From contig DATATB010000100.1 of the NCBI GenBank assembly GCA_036268995.1, positions 1-64,000 of the forward strand: DNA of 64,000 nt, read 5' to 3'. Source of the DNA: DATATB01 sp036268995 (GTDB lineage Bacteria > Planctomycetota > Planctomycetia > Pirellulales > PNKZ01). The notes beneath the pieces were generated by a model. That model was given only the letters and a program-made list of their open reading frames with translations. It was not told where the DNA came from and ran no database searches. How positions within the stretch are numbered: position 1 is the first letter of the stretch; every line of letters begins with the position of its first letter. This document shows, piece after piece, positions 51,051 through 60,651 of the stretch. The translations under genes were made by a program, and so were the position numbers.

Positions 51051-52375
51051 CAGCCGACGAGTTCCTTGATCGGTGAGCCGGTGCCGAGAATCTTGATCGG
51101 CCGCTCGGCGTCGTTGTAGTACTCCTTCTCCTGGTCGATGCCCAGCACGTGGTACATCGTGGAAAGGATGTCCTCGGGCACCAGCGGCCGCTCTTTGGGA
51201 TACTCGGCCTTGGCGTCCGACTGGCCGATGGCCTGGCCCATTTGCAGTCCGCCGCCGGCCAGCACGACTGACATGGCGCCTGGCCAATGATCGCGGCCGG
51301 CGTTGGTGTTGATTCGCGGCGTGCGGCCGAACTCGCCCCAGACGAGTACCAGCGTGTTCTCCAGCAGGCCGCGCGCGGCCATGTCGGCCATCAGCGTGCC
51401 CCAGCCCTGGTCGAACTCGGGCAGCTTTTTGCGCAGCGACTCGAAGTTGTTGGCGTGCGTGTCCCAGCCGCCGGCATCGACGGTGACAAACGTCACGCCG
51501 GCCTCGACCAGGCGGCGGGCCAGCAGCAGGCTCTGGCCCATTTTGTTGCGGCCGTAACGATCGCGCAGCTCGGCGTCTTCGCGATCCAGTGCAAAGGCCC
51601 GCTGGGCGGCGGGGCTCGTGACCATTTCAAACGCCTTCTGGGTGAAGGCGTCGAGGCCCTCCATCAGTCCGCTCTGATCGCTCTCGCGGCGGAGCGTGTC
51701 GATGCTCTTGAGCAACGCCCGGCGGCTATCGAGCCGCGACAGGCTCAAGCCATTAGGCAGCGTCAGATTGCGGACCGAAAAATTGTTCTGGCTCGGATCC
51801 GCTCCGACCGAGAACGGGTTGTAGGCCACGCCCAAGTAGGCCGCGGCGCTGGAGCGCGGGGCCTGCGGCAGTGCCACGTAGGCCGGCAAGCCGGGCCGGC
51901 GCGGGCCGCGCTCTTTGGCCGTCACCGAACCGTAGCTGGGCATCTCGTTGGACGGGATATCGTTCGTGGGCTTGTAGCCGGTGAGCAGGTAATGGCTGGC
52001 CGATTCGTGCCCCGCGTCGGGATGCGTCACCGAGCGGACGATGGCAAACTTGTCCATCTGTGCGGCCGATTGCGGCAGCAGTTCGCACACGTCAATGCCC
52101 GGCACGCTGCTGGCGATCGGCTGGAAGTCGCCGCGAAATTCGGCCGGGGCTGCCGGCTTGAGATCCCAGGTATCCAAATGGCTCGGTCCGCCCCCTTTCC
52201 AAATCAGGATCACGGAGGTGTCCTTGACTGGTTTGCCGGAGGCGGCCTGGGCCGCGCGCGAGCGGAGCACGTCGGCCATGGTCAGGCCGGTGAGCCCCAG
52301 CACGCCGGCCTGCAGGAAGCCGCGTCGCGAGGTGCCGTCGCATTTGGCGTAGCGGTCGCCCAAGACGGATAACAT
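51050..52375 (-). CDS. DUF1501 protein, Tat-exported sulfatase-like
   Basis: From ATG 52375 the product has 441 residues. The N-terminus has SRRGFLQAGVLGLTGLTMAD, a twin-arginine export signal. The DUF1501 body follows: VILIWKGGGPSHLDTWDLKP, PGIDVCELLPQSA, the middle RRLVEAGVTFVTVDAGGWDTH and VWGEFGRTPRINTNAGRDHW, which together carry the alkaline-phosphatase-like metal residues. It lies between a DUF1549/DUF1553 gene and a PPC gene, the standard planctomycete operon. DUF1501 is thought to act as a secreted hydrolase on sulphated or phosphorylated carbohydrate, but no reaction is proven. The ORF upstream of 52375 crosses a dispersed hairpin and is rejected. Confidence 0.88.
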   Translation of the reverse strand: MLSVLGDRYAKCDGTSRRGFLQAGVLGLTGLTMADVLRSRAAQAASGKPVKDTSVILIWKGGGPSHLDTWDLKPAAPAEFRGDFQPIASSVPGIDVCELLPQSAAQMDKFAIVRSVTHPDAGHESASHYLLTGYKPTNDIPSNEMPSYGSVTAKERGPRRPGLPAYVALPQAPRSSAAAYLGVAYNPFSVGADPSQNNFSVRNLTLPNGLSLSRLDSRRALLKSIDTLRRESDQSGLMEGLDAFTQKAFEMVTSPAAQRAFALDREDAELRDRYGRNKMGQSLLLARRLVEAGVTFVTVDAGGWDTHANNFESLRKKLPEFDQGWGTLMADMAARGLLENTLVLVWGEFGRTPRINTNAGRDHWPGAMSVVLAGGGLQMGQAIGQSDAKAEYPKERPLVPEDILSTMYHVLGIDQEKEYYNDAERPIKILGTGSPIKELVG

Positions 52376-52385
52376 GGCAAACTCC

Positions 52386-52434
52386 TTAACTCCCCTCTCC
52401 CCTCGTGGGAGAGGGCCGGGGTGAGGGGCTCTCA
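52386..52434. repeat. Dispersed CTCTCCC/GGGAGAG hairpin, copy 3
   Basis: CCCTCTCCCCTCGTGGGAGAGGG folds back on itself and is followed by GGGGTGAGGGG. This is the core of the repeats at 13536 and 33365 without their outer arms. It fills the gap between the DUF1549/1553 and DUF1501 genes. Confidence 0.65.
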
Positions 52435-54909
52435 ATGATTGAAGAGAAATTCCTTGGTATTGACCATGGCCCACACGAGGTCTTCCCAGGCCAGACGGGG
52501 ATTCGGCTGCGCGGCCACGTAGGCCAGCACGGTGCGGCGCTCGTCGGCGCGCGGATAGCGCGACAAGGCCGCCAGATACAGCTCGTCGAGGACTTCGTCG
52601 CTGGGCTTCTTGTCTTTCATTAATTTCGCGATGCGGCCGTCGCCAGCCGACACCTTGCTCTGCAACTCGACCGAATTGAGCATGTGCAGCGCCTGCGCCA
52701 GGTTGGCTTCGCGCGGCCGTTCGCATTCGCACGCCGTTTCGCGCTGTGGCCGGCCAAACACGTCGAGAAAATACGACCCGATCGACTCGTCCGGCAGTTG
52801 AATCGCCCGCGTGCCCTTGGGTAGGCCGCCAAAGTTTTCGACCGTGCCGGTCACTTGCGACACCGCGTCGAGAATCACTTCGGCCATCACCCGCCGCGGA
52901 TACGCCCGGGCGTAGTTCTGCTCGTCGTCAATGTTGGCGGCCGTGGGATCCGAAGCGAGTTGGTAGGTGGTCGAATTGAGAATCGTGCGCACCAGATGCT
53001 TGAGATCGAAGTGGTGCTTGAGCAGATCCTCGGCCAGGGCCGACATTAGCGGCGGATTGCTCGGCGGATTGGTCACGCGCATGTCGTCCAGCGGCTCGAC
53101 CAGCCCGCGACCGAGAAAATGCGCCCAGTAGCGATTGCAAATCGCGGCCGCGAACATCGGGTTGCTCGGCTCGGCCATCCAGTCCACGAGCTTCTGGCGG
53201 CGGTCTTCATCGTCGCCGACCACTACCGGCGGGCCATCCAGTCCGCGCGGCTGCATCAGTTGCCGCGTCACAGGCTGAAACACTTCGCCGTCGGGCCGGA
53301 CATAGATCGCCGGCTCGGCCGCCGACTCGCCGCTCTTGCGACCCAGCCGGGCGAAGAACGCCTGGAACTGGTAATAGTCGTCCTGGCTCCACTTTTCGTA
53401 CGGATGATGATGGCACTGCGCACAATTGATCCGCGTGCCCAGGAACAATTGGGCCGTATCGTTGGTCTGATGGACCAGGTTGCGGACCTCGCGATACCAG
53501 ATCACCGGCGGATGCTGATCCACCGTGCCCTGCGCGGCCACGATGCCGCGGACAAAGCGGTCGTACGGCATGTTGGACGCAAACGCGTTGCGAATCCAGG
53601 CGTGAAACGCGTAGGTCCCGCGCTGCGCTTCGCGGCCGGTCCGCCGCTTGTTGCGCAACAGCTCGCCCCACTTCGCCGTCCAAAAGTCGGCATATTCGTT
53701 GCGCGCCAGCACACGATCGATCCACGCGGCCCGCTTGTGCGGATTTGTGTCGGCGAGGAACTCGCGCACTTCTTCCGGCGTGGGCAGCGTGCCGATCGTG
53801 TCGAGAAACACGCGGCGCAGGAATGTGGCGTCATCGCACAGGGGGCTCGGCGCCAGTTTGAGCTGCTTCCACTTGGCTTCGACCAACCGGTCGACGTAGT
53901 TGCCAGCCGGCAGCTTCGGCCATTGGCCGCCGGCCGACGCCAGCGGCACCATGATGCGGCAAACATCGACATGGCCCAGGTATCGGGCCATCACGGCCGT
54001 GTCGCCCGTGCCGTCGTCGGTGGTCACCTGGCCTTCGTCGTCCACGCCGGCCACTTGCGGCGCATTGCTCTTGAACTGGGCTTCGTGCGTCACGTCGCGC
54101 GTGTGGCCGTCGGAATACTCGGCCCTGACGATCACGCGCTGCTGCGCGTGCCGGGCCATGACGGCCGCTTGCGGCCAGACCTTGATGCGCATCAGTTGCG
54201 GATCATCCGCCGAGCCGGCGAGTGCGCCTTGCTCGATCCAGCGCCGCAGCAACGAGTATTCCGGCGAATCGCGCTTGATGCGCAACCCGCCGCCGTGCGG
54301 CACGCTGGCCGACGCCTTTAACAGTAGCAGGCTCTGCTCCGGCGCGGCCGGAAACACGCGGCGGCCGCGAGCTTCTTTGACCAGGGCGCCGTAATCGAAT
54401 TGCGGATCGAAGCCCAAGAGCGACAGCTTGAAACCATTCTGCCCGGCCTGCTTGCCATGACAACCGCCCGAGTTGCAGCCATAGCGGGAAAAAATCGGCA
54501 CAATCTGATTGCGAAAGCTGATCGCCCGCGGCTGGGCAAACCGGTCAACGGTGACCTGCGCCCGCGCCACGCTGCCCAACGCCCGGGCTTCGATCGTGGC
54601 CGTGCGATCGGCGTGCGGGGTGACAATGCCATCGGCCGAGACGCTGGCCACGCCCGGGGCGCTGGAGACATATTTGGCCGCAAGCGTGCAGTCGGTGGTC
54701 GGGGTGGCCGGATCCACTTTGCCGGCGGCAGTCATGGGCATGGCCACGACGGCCAGCCGCTGCCGGGCTTCGCTGCCTTCCAAAACAATGGCCGCCGGCT
54801 CGATGTGCAGCAATTGCTCGGCCCCGGCGGGCGAATTGGCCGCATGCGACGGACCGGCGGCGAAGGCCCAGACGAGCATCGCGAGCCAGGCAGACCAGCG
54901 CATGGGCAT
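52432..54909 (-). CDS. DUF1549/DUF1553 protein with Big-type and haem-c-like motifs
   Basis: The product has 825 residues with a signal peptide (1-23, ending PSHAAN). Residues 30-125 form a bacterial Ig-like (Big2) domain. Near residue 142, YGCNSGGCHGKQAGQNGFKLS is a CxxxCH haem-attachment-like site. A second Ig-like region follows, then DUF1549 from about residue 330 (NYVDRLVEAKWKQLKLAPSP, DTIGTLPTPEEVREFL) with CAQCHHHPYEKW, a CxxCH site, in its second half, and DUF1553 from about residue 560 (NPMFAAAICNRYWAHFLGRG, LNSVELQSK). It is the first gene of the operon with DUF1501 and PPC genes. These families belong to the planctomycete secretome; their reaction is unknown. Confidence 0.88.
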   Translation of the reverse strand: MPMRWSAWLAMLVWAFAAGPSHAANSPAGAEQLLHIEPAAIVLEGSEARQRLAVVAMPMTAAGKVDPATPTTDCTLAAKYVSSAPGVASVSADGIVTPHADRTATIEARALGSVARAQVTVDRFAQPRAISFRNQIVPIFSRYGCNSGGCHGKQAGQNGFKLSLLGFDPQFDYGALVKEARGRRVFPAAPEQSLLLLKASASVPHGGGLRIKRDSPEYSLLRRWIEQGALAGSADDPQLMRIKVWPQAAVMARHAQQRVIVRAEYSDGHTRDVTHEAQFKSNAPQVAGVDDEGQVTTDDGTGDTAVMARYLGHVDVCRIMVPLASAGGQWPKLPAGNYVDRLVEAKWKQLKLAPSPLCDDATFLRRVFLDTIGTLPTPEEVREFLADTNPHKRAAWIDRVLARNEYADFWTAKWGELLRNKRRTGREAQRGTYAFHAWIRNAFASNMPYDRFVRGIVAAQGTVDQHPPVIWYREVRNLVHQTNDTAQLFLGTRINCAQCHHHPYEKWSQDDYYQFQAFFARLGRKSGESAAEPAIYVRPDGEVFQPVTRQLMQPRGLDGPPVVVGDDEDRRQKLVDWMAEPSNPMFAAAICNRYWAHFLGRGLVEPLDDMRVTNPPSNPPLMSALAEDLLKHHFDLKHLVRTILNSTTYQLASDPTAANIDDEQNYARAYPRRVMAEVILDAVSQVTGTVENFGGLPKGTRAIQLPDESIGSYFLDVFGRPQRETACECERPREANLAQALHMLNSVELQSKVSAGDGRIAKLMKDKKPSDEVLDELYLAALSRYPRADERRTVLAYVAAQPNPRLAWEDLVWAMVNTKEFLFNH

Positions 54910-55156
54910 GACGTGCTCCGCTGCGACTAAATGGTTCGTGGAAGGCTTGTTTCGGGCAGGCTACCAGGTCGAGAAGATCGATCCATCGCGACCCGTGCAA
55001 GGCTCGCGCCTGTCGATCGTCCTCGCCCGGCCAACGGCGGGGGGACCGGCACCGCAGCGAGCGAACCTTCGTCCGCTGCGATTCCGTCTTATGTACCTTG
55101 TAGTTATATTCGAAAACGTTACGCAATCAAAGTCAGCATGCATCCACAGGCTGAAT

Positions 55157-56173
55157 ATGAAAATCGCCTCCATTCGGCTGAGCCATCCGATCGCCTTGGC
55201 GCCGATGGAAGAGCATACGAACTACCCGTTTCGGCTGCTGGCCAAGCGGCATGGGGCCAGCCTGGTGTGCAGCGAACGGATCGACGCCGTGGACGTGGCC
55301 CGCCGCCAGCGCAGGGCCTTGCGAATGTTGTACACGGCCAGCCAGGAGGCCCCCCGCGCAGGCCAGATCAGCGGTCGCGAGCCGGCCGAAATGGCCGAAG
55401 CCGCCCGGGTGGTCGAGGAGCACGGTTTCGACCTGGTCGATTTGAACTTCGAATGCCCGATCCGCCGGCTGCTGGGCCGAGGCGAAGGCGGGGCCCTGCT
55501 GGCCGATCCGCCGGCCATCGGCCGGATTGTCCAAGCCGTGGTTCGCGCGACCTCGATTCCGGTCACGCTCAAAATCCGCACCGGGCCCGATGCCGAGCGG
55601 CAAACTGCCTGCGAAGTGGCTCGTGAGGCCGAACAAGCCGGGGCTTCCGCCGTCGAAGTCCATGCCCGCAGCGTGGCCCAGGCCTATGTCGGCGGGCCGG
55701 ATTGGCGCGTCGTGGCCGACGTGAAGCGGGCCGTGACCATTCCCGTGCTCGGCAGCGGTGGCATCCGCGAGCCGGCCGATGCCCGCGAGTATTTGACACT
55801 GAGTGGGGCCGATGGAGCATCGATTGGTCGCGGGGCCCTGGGCAATCCGTGGATCTTTGCCGAAGCCCGAGCGGCGTGGGCCGGAACTCCGCTGCCGCGC
55901 AGGCCGACGGCCGACGAACGCGTGCGGGCGCTCGTCGAATTGGTCGAAGGCGAATTCCGGCTGTATGGCAGTCAGGTGGCACTGCGGCGCTTGGCTCGCG
56001 TGAGCTGCTATTTCGCCAAAGCGCTTCCCGATTTTGCGGCCTTTCGCAGTGAGGTGCAGAAGGTCGGCAGCCTGGCCGAGTTCAAGCTATTGGCAACGCG
56101 TCATTTCCGCGGATCGCCAGGGCGGCGCGAAACGGCCGCCACCAGCCGCCAGAATTCGCGAGGCGGCCGGTGA
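55157..56173 (+). CDS. dus: tRNA-dihydrouridine synthase family protein
   Basis: From ATG 55157 the product has 338 residues. The TIM-barrel flavin fold begins LSHPIALAPMEEHTNYPFRL. The catalytic Cys is Cys100 in DLNFECPIRRLLGRGEGGAL, where standard members read NxGCPxxxxxxxxxGaaL. Later blocks are present: VTLKIRTGP, VEVHARSVAQAYVGGPDW, and PVLGSGGIREPADA with GRGALGNPWIF. Standard Dus reduces uridine in tRNA with FMN and NADPH. The last 25 residues are basic. Its stop overlaps the GTG start of the next gene, ftr, by four bases, so the two are tightly coupled. A link between this enzyme and C1 metabolism is not known to me. Confidence 0.85.
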   Translation: MKIASIRLSHPIALAPMEEHTNYPFRLLAKRHGASLVCSERIDAVDVARRQRRALRMLYTASQEAPRAGQISGREPAEMAEAARVVEEHGFDLVDLNFECPIRRLLGRGEGGALLADPPAIGRIVQAVVRATSIPVTLKIRTGPDAERQTACEVAREAEQAGASAVEVHARSVAQAYVGGPDWRVVADVKRAVTIPVLGSGGIREPADAREYLTLSGADGASIGRGALGNPWIFAEARAAWAGTPLPRRPTADERVRALVELVEGEFRLYGSQVALRRLARVSCYFAKALPDFAAFRSEVQKVGSLAEFKLLATRHFRGSPGRRETAATSRQNSRGGR

Positions 56174-57066
56174 AGCTCGGCGACACCGAAATCGAGGACA
56201 CGTTCGCCGAAGCGTTTGGCATGCGCTACGCGCGCCTGCTGGTGACGGCTCATGACGATCATTGGCTGGCCGCTGCGGGCAGCGAGTTCTGCGGCTATGC
56301 CAGCAGTGTGATCGCCTGTGACGCGGAAGCCGGCATCGAGCGGCATTTGACTCCCGCCGATTCGCCCGATGCGCGGCCGGGCGTGGCCCTGCTGGTGTTC
56401 GGTTTTTCGACCGCTGCACTGGGCAAGGCCGTTCCCAACCGCGCCGGCCAGTGCTTGATGACCTGCCCGACTACGGCTGTTTACGATGGGCTGCCGGAAG
56501 CCGGCGAACGAATCCCATTGGGAAAATTCATCCGCTTCTTCGGCGATGGTTTTCAAAAGAGCAAGCTGCTCGAAGGCCGGCGGTTTTGGCGCGTGCCGGT
56601 AATGGATGGCGAGTTTCTGGTTGAAGAAACGGCCGGCGTCAACAAGGGGGTCGCGGGTGGCAACCTGATTTTGCAGGCCGCCGATCTGACCAGCGGCCTG
56701 GCCGCCGCCCGGCGGGCCGTCGAGTCGCTGGCCGAGCTGCCGGGCGTGATCACACCTTTTCCCGGCGGCATTGCCCGCAGCGGCAGCAAGGTCGGATCGT
56801 GCTATGCCAAACTGGCCGCGTCGACCGCCGACGCTTATTGCCCGACGCTCAAAGGCCGCGTCGAGTCGCAATTGCACCCCGACGCGCATTGCGCCTACGA
56901 GATCGTGATCGACGGCGTTGACGAGGCAAGTGTCGGCCGGTCCATGACCACGGCCATGCGTGCAGCCGCAGGAGCTGGGTTATTGCGCATCAGCGCCGGC
57001 AATTACGGTGGCAAGCTGGGCAAGTTTCACTTTCACTTGCATCAGCTGCTTAAAGCTGGTGCGTGA
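56170..57066 (+). CDS. ftr: Formylmethanofuran:tetrahydromethanopterin formyltransferase
   Basis: The product has 298 residues, the usual Ftr length, starting at GTG 56170. Family marks are DTEIEDTFAEAFGMRYARLLVTA at the start, TCPTTAVYDGL near 105, GDGFQKSKLLEGRRFWRVPVMDGEFL, and the closing SAGNYGGKLGKFHFHLHQLL. It passes a formyl group between methanofuran (or its bacterial analogue) and tetrahydromethanopterin. Bacteria that have this enzyme, chiefly methylotrophs and planctomycetes, use it as subunit D of the formyltransferase/hydrolase complex that oxidises formaldehyde to formate. The other parts (mch, fae, fhcABC) are not in the window. It is coupled to the Dus-family gene by a four-base overlap. 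Confidence 0.93.
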   Translation: MKLGDTEIEDTFAEAFGMRYARLLVTAHDDHWLAAAGSEFCGYASSVIACDAEAGIERHLTPADSPDARPGVALLVFGFSTAALGKAVPNRAGQCLMTCPTTAVYDGLPEAGERIPLGKFIRFFGDGFQKSKLLEGRRFWRVPVMDGEFLVEETAGVNKGVAGGNLILQAADLTSGLAAARRAVESLAELPGVITPFPGGIARSGSKVGSCYAKLAASTADAYCPTLKGRVESQLHPDAHCAYEIVIDGVDEASVGRSMTTAMRAAAGAGLLRISAGNYGGKLGKFHFHLHQLLKAGA

Positions 57067-57616
57067 GCACTTGCCGTAGCGCAAGTCGTAAGACTTCCTT
57101 GGTCTCTGCCCCCGTCGGAATCCTCACGGATTCCGCCACGACGCTGCCCAGGCCTGCGCATAAAAAAGGCCTTCAGAACGCTGCGGCAGCTTGGCGGGCT
57201 CAATGTAGATTTCCTCGACGGACGGTGTGGGTCAGCGCCGTCGAGGACTTGGGAACGTTGAGCTAAGAAGCCAATCCGCAAGAAAAACGTTGAAGGCCGT
57301 GTGGGTCGATTTTGTTCGGCGCCGAAACGCCGAGCCCTGGCGTAGCAGCTTTGATGCCGCGGATGGACCTAGTTGGAAAAAGGCGAAAGCCGCCTGCGGT
57401 CTCGCTTCCCATCGCCGTAATTTAAGTTCCATCCTGATAAGATGCATCGGCGACAGTAAACCTTGAGGGCTGGCATTGCCACGAAATGGTTGCTCGGCGC
57501 CGACGAATGGTGTCCAATGCGGGCGGCCGTTCCAGTCAGTGTCGAAATCTCGGCGCCGGACAAGCGCCGGCGCGACCCGCTGTCACCTCCTCAAAATCCG
57601 GCGATGGGTGCAGAAG
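57067..57616. other. Intergenic, 550 bp
   Basis: I see no supported gene. A hairpin CCTCGACGG (57213-57221) with CCGTCGAGG (57238-57246) lies in the middle. The rest must contain the promoter of the sigma-54 activator gene, but no clear pair was found. Confidence 0.4.
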
Positions 57617-60600
57617 ATGCAGCTCGCGCGCAAGGCCCTATTCTTCGCGACCATCCTGGCCGTGGCTGGCTATGCCATTGGCGTGCTGATCCACTTGCGG
57701 AGCAGCTCGAGCCTGGGCGTTCGGACCTTGTTCTCCGACTACGATCTGGACCGCTCAAGCGTGGCCGGGCCGCTCGTGCGCTGGGCGAACCCTGAAGCCG
57801 AATCGGTGGGCGCCGATACACCCGAGCGGGGCGACCGTTTGATTCGCGTAGCCGGCGAGCCGGTGCCCACGATTTTGCACTTCGAACGGCGTTTGGACTC
57901 GATTCGCCCCCCTGCCCGGCTGCCGGCGGACGCCAATGTCGAGCAGGCGGCCGACTTGCTCAAGCTGCCCAAGGGGGTCGACTGGGCCGATGTGGCCGGC
58001 CAGCGCTGGGCACGCGTGGCGTTTCAGCGGCCGGGCGATTTGCCTTCGGCCCCGCTGCATCAGGCCTGGCTGCGACTGGAGCCGACCTCGCGGGCGGCCA
58101 TGTTGGCCTCGCTGGCCTGGTTTCTGTTGGAAATGGTGATCTTGTTAATTGGTGCCTTGGTGATGTGGAAGCGGCCGGGCGATCCGTCGGCCGGCGTGTT
58201 TTTCGCCTTGTGTACTGTGAATGTTGTGGCTTTTGTGGGCGGCTTTCATTGGCCAGACCTGACCGGCTCGCGACTGCTGGCGTATCCGTTCGTACTGTGC
58301 GCGCTCTTGTTGGCGCCCATGACGCTGCACTTTTATGCGCTGTTTCCGCGGCCGCTGCCCTGGGTGCGCCGCGCGCCGGCAACGACTGTGGGACTGCTGT
58401 ACGCGGTGCCGGCGGTGTGGATCGTGCTCACGTTCTACAATCTCGTACGCGTCCACCAGTTGCTCGAGGACTCGCGGCCGCCGAGCGATTTCAGTCTGCC
58501 CTTGGAGCGGCTGGGAAGCCTGTTCCATATTTACCTGGCGATTTCCGGAGCGATGTTTCTGGCCGGATTCGCCGTGCTGCGGCACAAGTACGTCCACGGT
58601 CGCACGCAGGGCGAACGCAACCAGCTCAAGTGGCTGCTGGGCGCGGCGCTGGTGGCAACCGTGCCGCTGTTGTACTTGCTCTGGACGGCCCTGCGCGACC
58701 GCGGAGAGTTTGCCTTCGCGCCGCTGCCCAAAGTCGCGCTGTACGTCATCAGCCTGGTGTTCACGCTGGCCTATGCCGTGAGCATCACGCGCTACAAGTT
58801 GATGCAGGTCGGGCAGATCTTGAACCGCGGCCTCGTGTACGTGGGCATCAGCTTCGCCGCGACGGCCTTGTTCTGCTCGCTCGTGGGGGTGACCACGGCG
58901 CTGGTCGGCAGCTTTTATTTCCGCTGGGAAAATGCCGCGATGGCCGGCATGACTGCCATGCTGGTGGTCGTGTCGTTGGGGTGGATTCGCGACCGGCTGC
59001 AACGGGCCATCGACCGCCGTTTTTATCGCGAGAAATATCAACTCGACCAGGCCGTGCGGCGGCTGAGCGCGGCGGTCGAGCAACTCGTGGAACCGGCGCA
59101 ACTTGCCCGGCAATTGGCCCAGTCGGTTCGCGACAGCACGGGCGGCCAGCGCGCGGCCGTGTATTTGCGCGACGACGATGCCACGCTGAAGCTCGCGTAT
59201 CAGGCCGATTGGGCCGGCTCGCCCGAGCAGATTGCCGGCGATGCTACGTTGATGCGCGAACTGGCGACGCGGGGCTACACGGCCGATCGGCGGCTGCTGC
59301 GCGCGTGGGATGCGCGGCTGGCTTACCTGCTCGAATCCGACGGCACGGCGCTGGGGCTGCTGCTGTTGGGGCCCAAGGAAGACGGCTCGGCCTACAGCTT
59401 TGAGGACCGCAATTTTTTACTGGCCTTGGCGCGCACGGCGGCCTTGGCGCTGCGCGGCGCCCAGGGCTATCGCACGATCGACGCGCTCAAGGACCAACTG
59501 CAAGAAAAAGTGCAGAAGCTGGCCGAACAGCAGCGGCGGATTATGTATCTGCAGAGCGAGCTGCTCAATCGCCAGCCGGGCGAACAACCGCCGGCCGAAG
59601 CTGGCGCCGCGAACAATGGCAACGGGGTCGAGGGGCTGAAGCACGAAATCCGCGGCTCCAGCCCGATCATTCTGCGGCTGCTCGAGCAACTGGCCAAAGT
59701 CGCTCAAAGCCCTTCATCGGTACTGATCCGCGGCGAAAGCGGCACCGGCAAGGAGTTGATTGCCCGGGCCATTCACGTGAACAGTCCCCGGGCGGCCGGC
59801 GCGTTTGTGCAGGTACACTGCGCGGCGCTCAGTCCCGGGCTGCTGGAGAGCGAACTGTTCGGGCATGTCAAAGGGGCGTTTACCGGCGCCGATCGCGACA
59901 AGATCGGCCGCTTCGAAATGGCCAATGGCGGCACGCTGTTTCTCGACGAAGTGGGCGACATCAGCCTCGAGACACAGACCAAGCTGCTGCGCGTGCTGCA
60001 AGAGCGGGCCTTTGAGCGCGTGGGCGGCATCCAGACCGTGCAGGTCGACGTGCGGCTGATTGCGGCCACGCACCAGAACCTGGAAGAGCTGATCCGCCAG
60101 GGACGCTTTCGCGAGGATCTGTTCTACCGGCTGAACGTGATTAGTCTGCTCTGCCCCAACCTGCGACAGCGGCGCGAAGATATTTTCGAGCTGTCGCTGC
60201 ATTTTTTGCACGTCTACGCTCGGCAGGCCGGTAAGAACATCGTGCGGATCGAAGAAGACGCGCTGGAAACGCTGGCCGCTTATCACTGGCCCGGCAACAT
60301 TCGGCAGCTCGAGAACGCGATCGAGCGCGCCGTGGTGCTAGCCGACGGCGATTCGATCGGGCTGGCCGACTTGCCGCCCGAGCTCAACGGCGTGATCGTG
60401 CCGGCCGGGCGCCTTCGCGGCGGCCAGCGGCCGGGGCGGCTGGCGCCAGTGCCGGTGGGCGCCACGGTGGCGGCGCCGGATGGCCTGCCGGAAGAGCTGT
60501 CCGACATGGAGCGCGAGCGCCTGGTCGCCGCGCTGGCGCAATGCCGGGGCAACAAAGCGCAGGCCGCCCGGCTACTCGGGCTGCCCCGCAGCACGCTGTT

Positions 60601-60634
60601 CAGCAAGCTCCGCAAGTTCGGGCTGGAATCATAA
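57617..60634 (+). CDS. Membrane-embedded sigma-54-dependent transcriptional activator
   Basis: From ATG 57617 the product has 1005 residues. Residue 8-26 is a first membrane helix, followed by an outside domain to about 165 with a PDZ-like stretch (LIRVAGEPVPTILHFERRLD). Seven or so further helices follow from 170 to 460. Residues 475-620 form a GAF domain (VEPAQLARQLAQSVRDSTGG...). The AAA+ domain has IRGESGTGKELIARA near 705 (Walker A), HVKGAFTGAD near 752, whose GAFTGA loop touches sigma-54, and GGTLFLDEVGDIS. The end has a Fis-type helix-turn-helix, GNKAQAARLLGLPRSTLFSKL. So it joins sensing in the membrane with direct activation of sigma-54 promoters, without a separate kinase. The targets are unknown; no such promoter is obvious nearby. 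Confidence 0.88.
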   Translation: MQLARKALFFATILAVAGYAIGVLIHLRSSSSLGVRTLFSDYDLDRSSVAGPLVRWANPEAESVGADTPERGDRLIRVAGEPVPTILHFERRLDSIRPPARLPADANVEQAADLLKLPKGVDWADVAGQRWARVAFQRPGDLPSAPLHQAWLRLEPTSRAAMLASLAWFLLEMVILLIGALVMWKRPGDPSAGVFFALCTVNVVAFVGGFHWPDLTGSRLLAYPFVLCALLLAPMTLHFYALFPRPLPWVRRAPATTVGLLYAVPAVWIVLTFYNLVRVHQLLEDSRPPSDFSLPLERLGSLFHIYLAISGAMFLAGFAVLRHKYVHGRTQGERNQLKWLLGAALVATVPLLYLLWTALRDRGEFAFAPLPKVALYVISLVFTLAYAVSITRYKLMQVGQILNRGLVYVGISFAATALFCSLVGVTTALVGSFYFRWENAAMAGMTAMLVVVSLGWIRDRLQRAIDRRFYREKYQLDQAVRRLSAAVEQLVEPAQLARQLAQSVRDSTGGQRAAVYLRDDDATLKLAYQADWAGSPEQIAGDATLMRELATRGYTADRRLLRAWDARLAYLLESDGTALGLLLLGPKEDGSAYSFEDRNFLLALARTAALALRGAQGYRTIDALKDQLQEKVQKLAEQQRRIMYLQSELLNRQPGEQPPAEAGAANNGNGVEGLKHEIRGSSPIILRLLEQLAKVAQSPSSVLIRGESGTGKELIARAIHVNSPRAAGAFVQVHCAALSPGLLESELFGHVKGAFTGADRDKIGRFEMANGGTLFLDEVGDISLETQTKLLRVLQERAFERVGGIQTVQVDVRLIAATHQNLEELIRQGRFREDLFYRLNVISLLCPNLRQRREDIFELSLHFLHVYARQAGKNIVRIEEDALETLAAYHWPGNIRQLENAIERAVVLADGDSIGLADLPPELNGVIVPAGRLRGGQRPGRLAPVPVGATVAAPDGLPEELSDMERERLVAALAQCRGNKAQAARLLGLPRSTLFSKLRKFGLES

Positions 60635-60651
60635 CGCGGCGCGCCTGCGGC

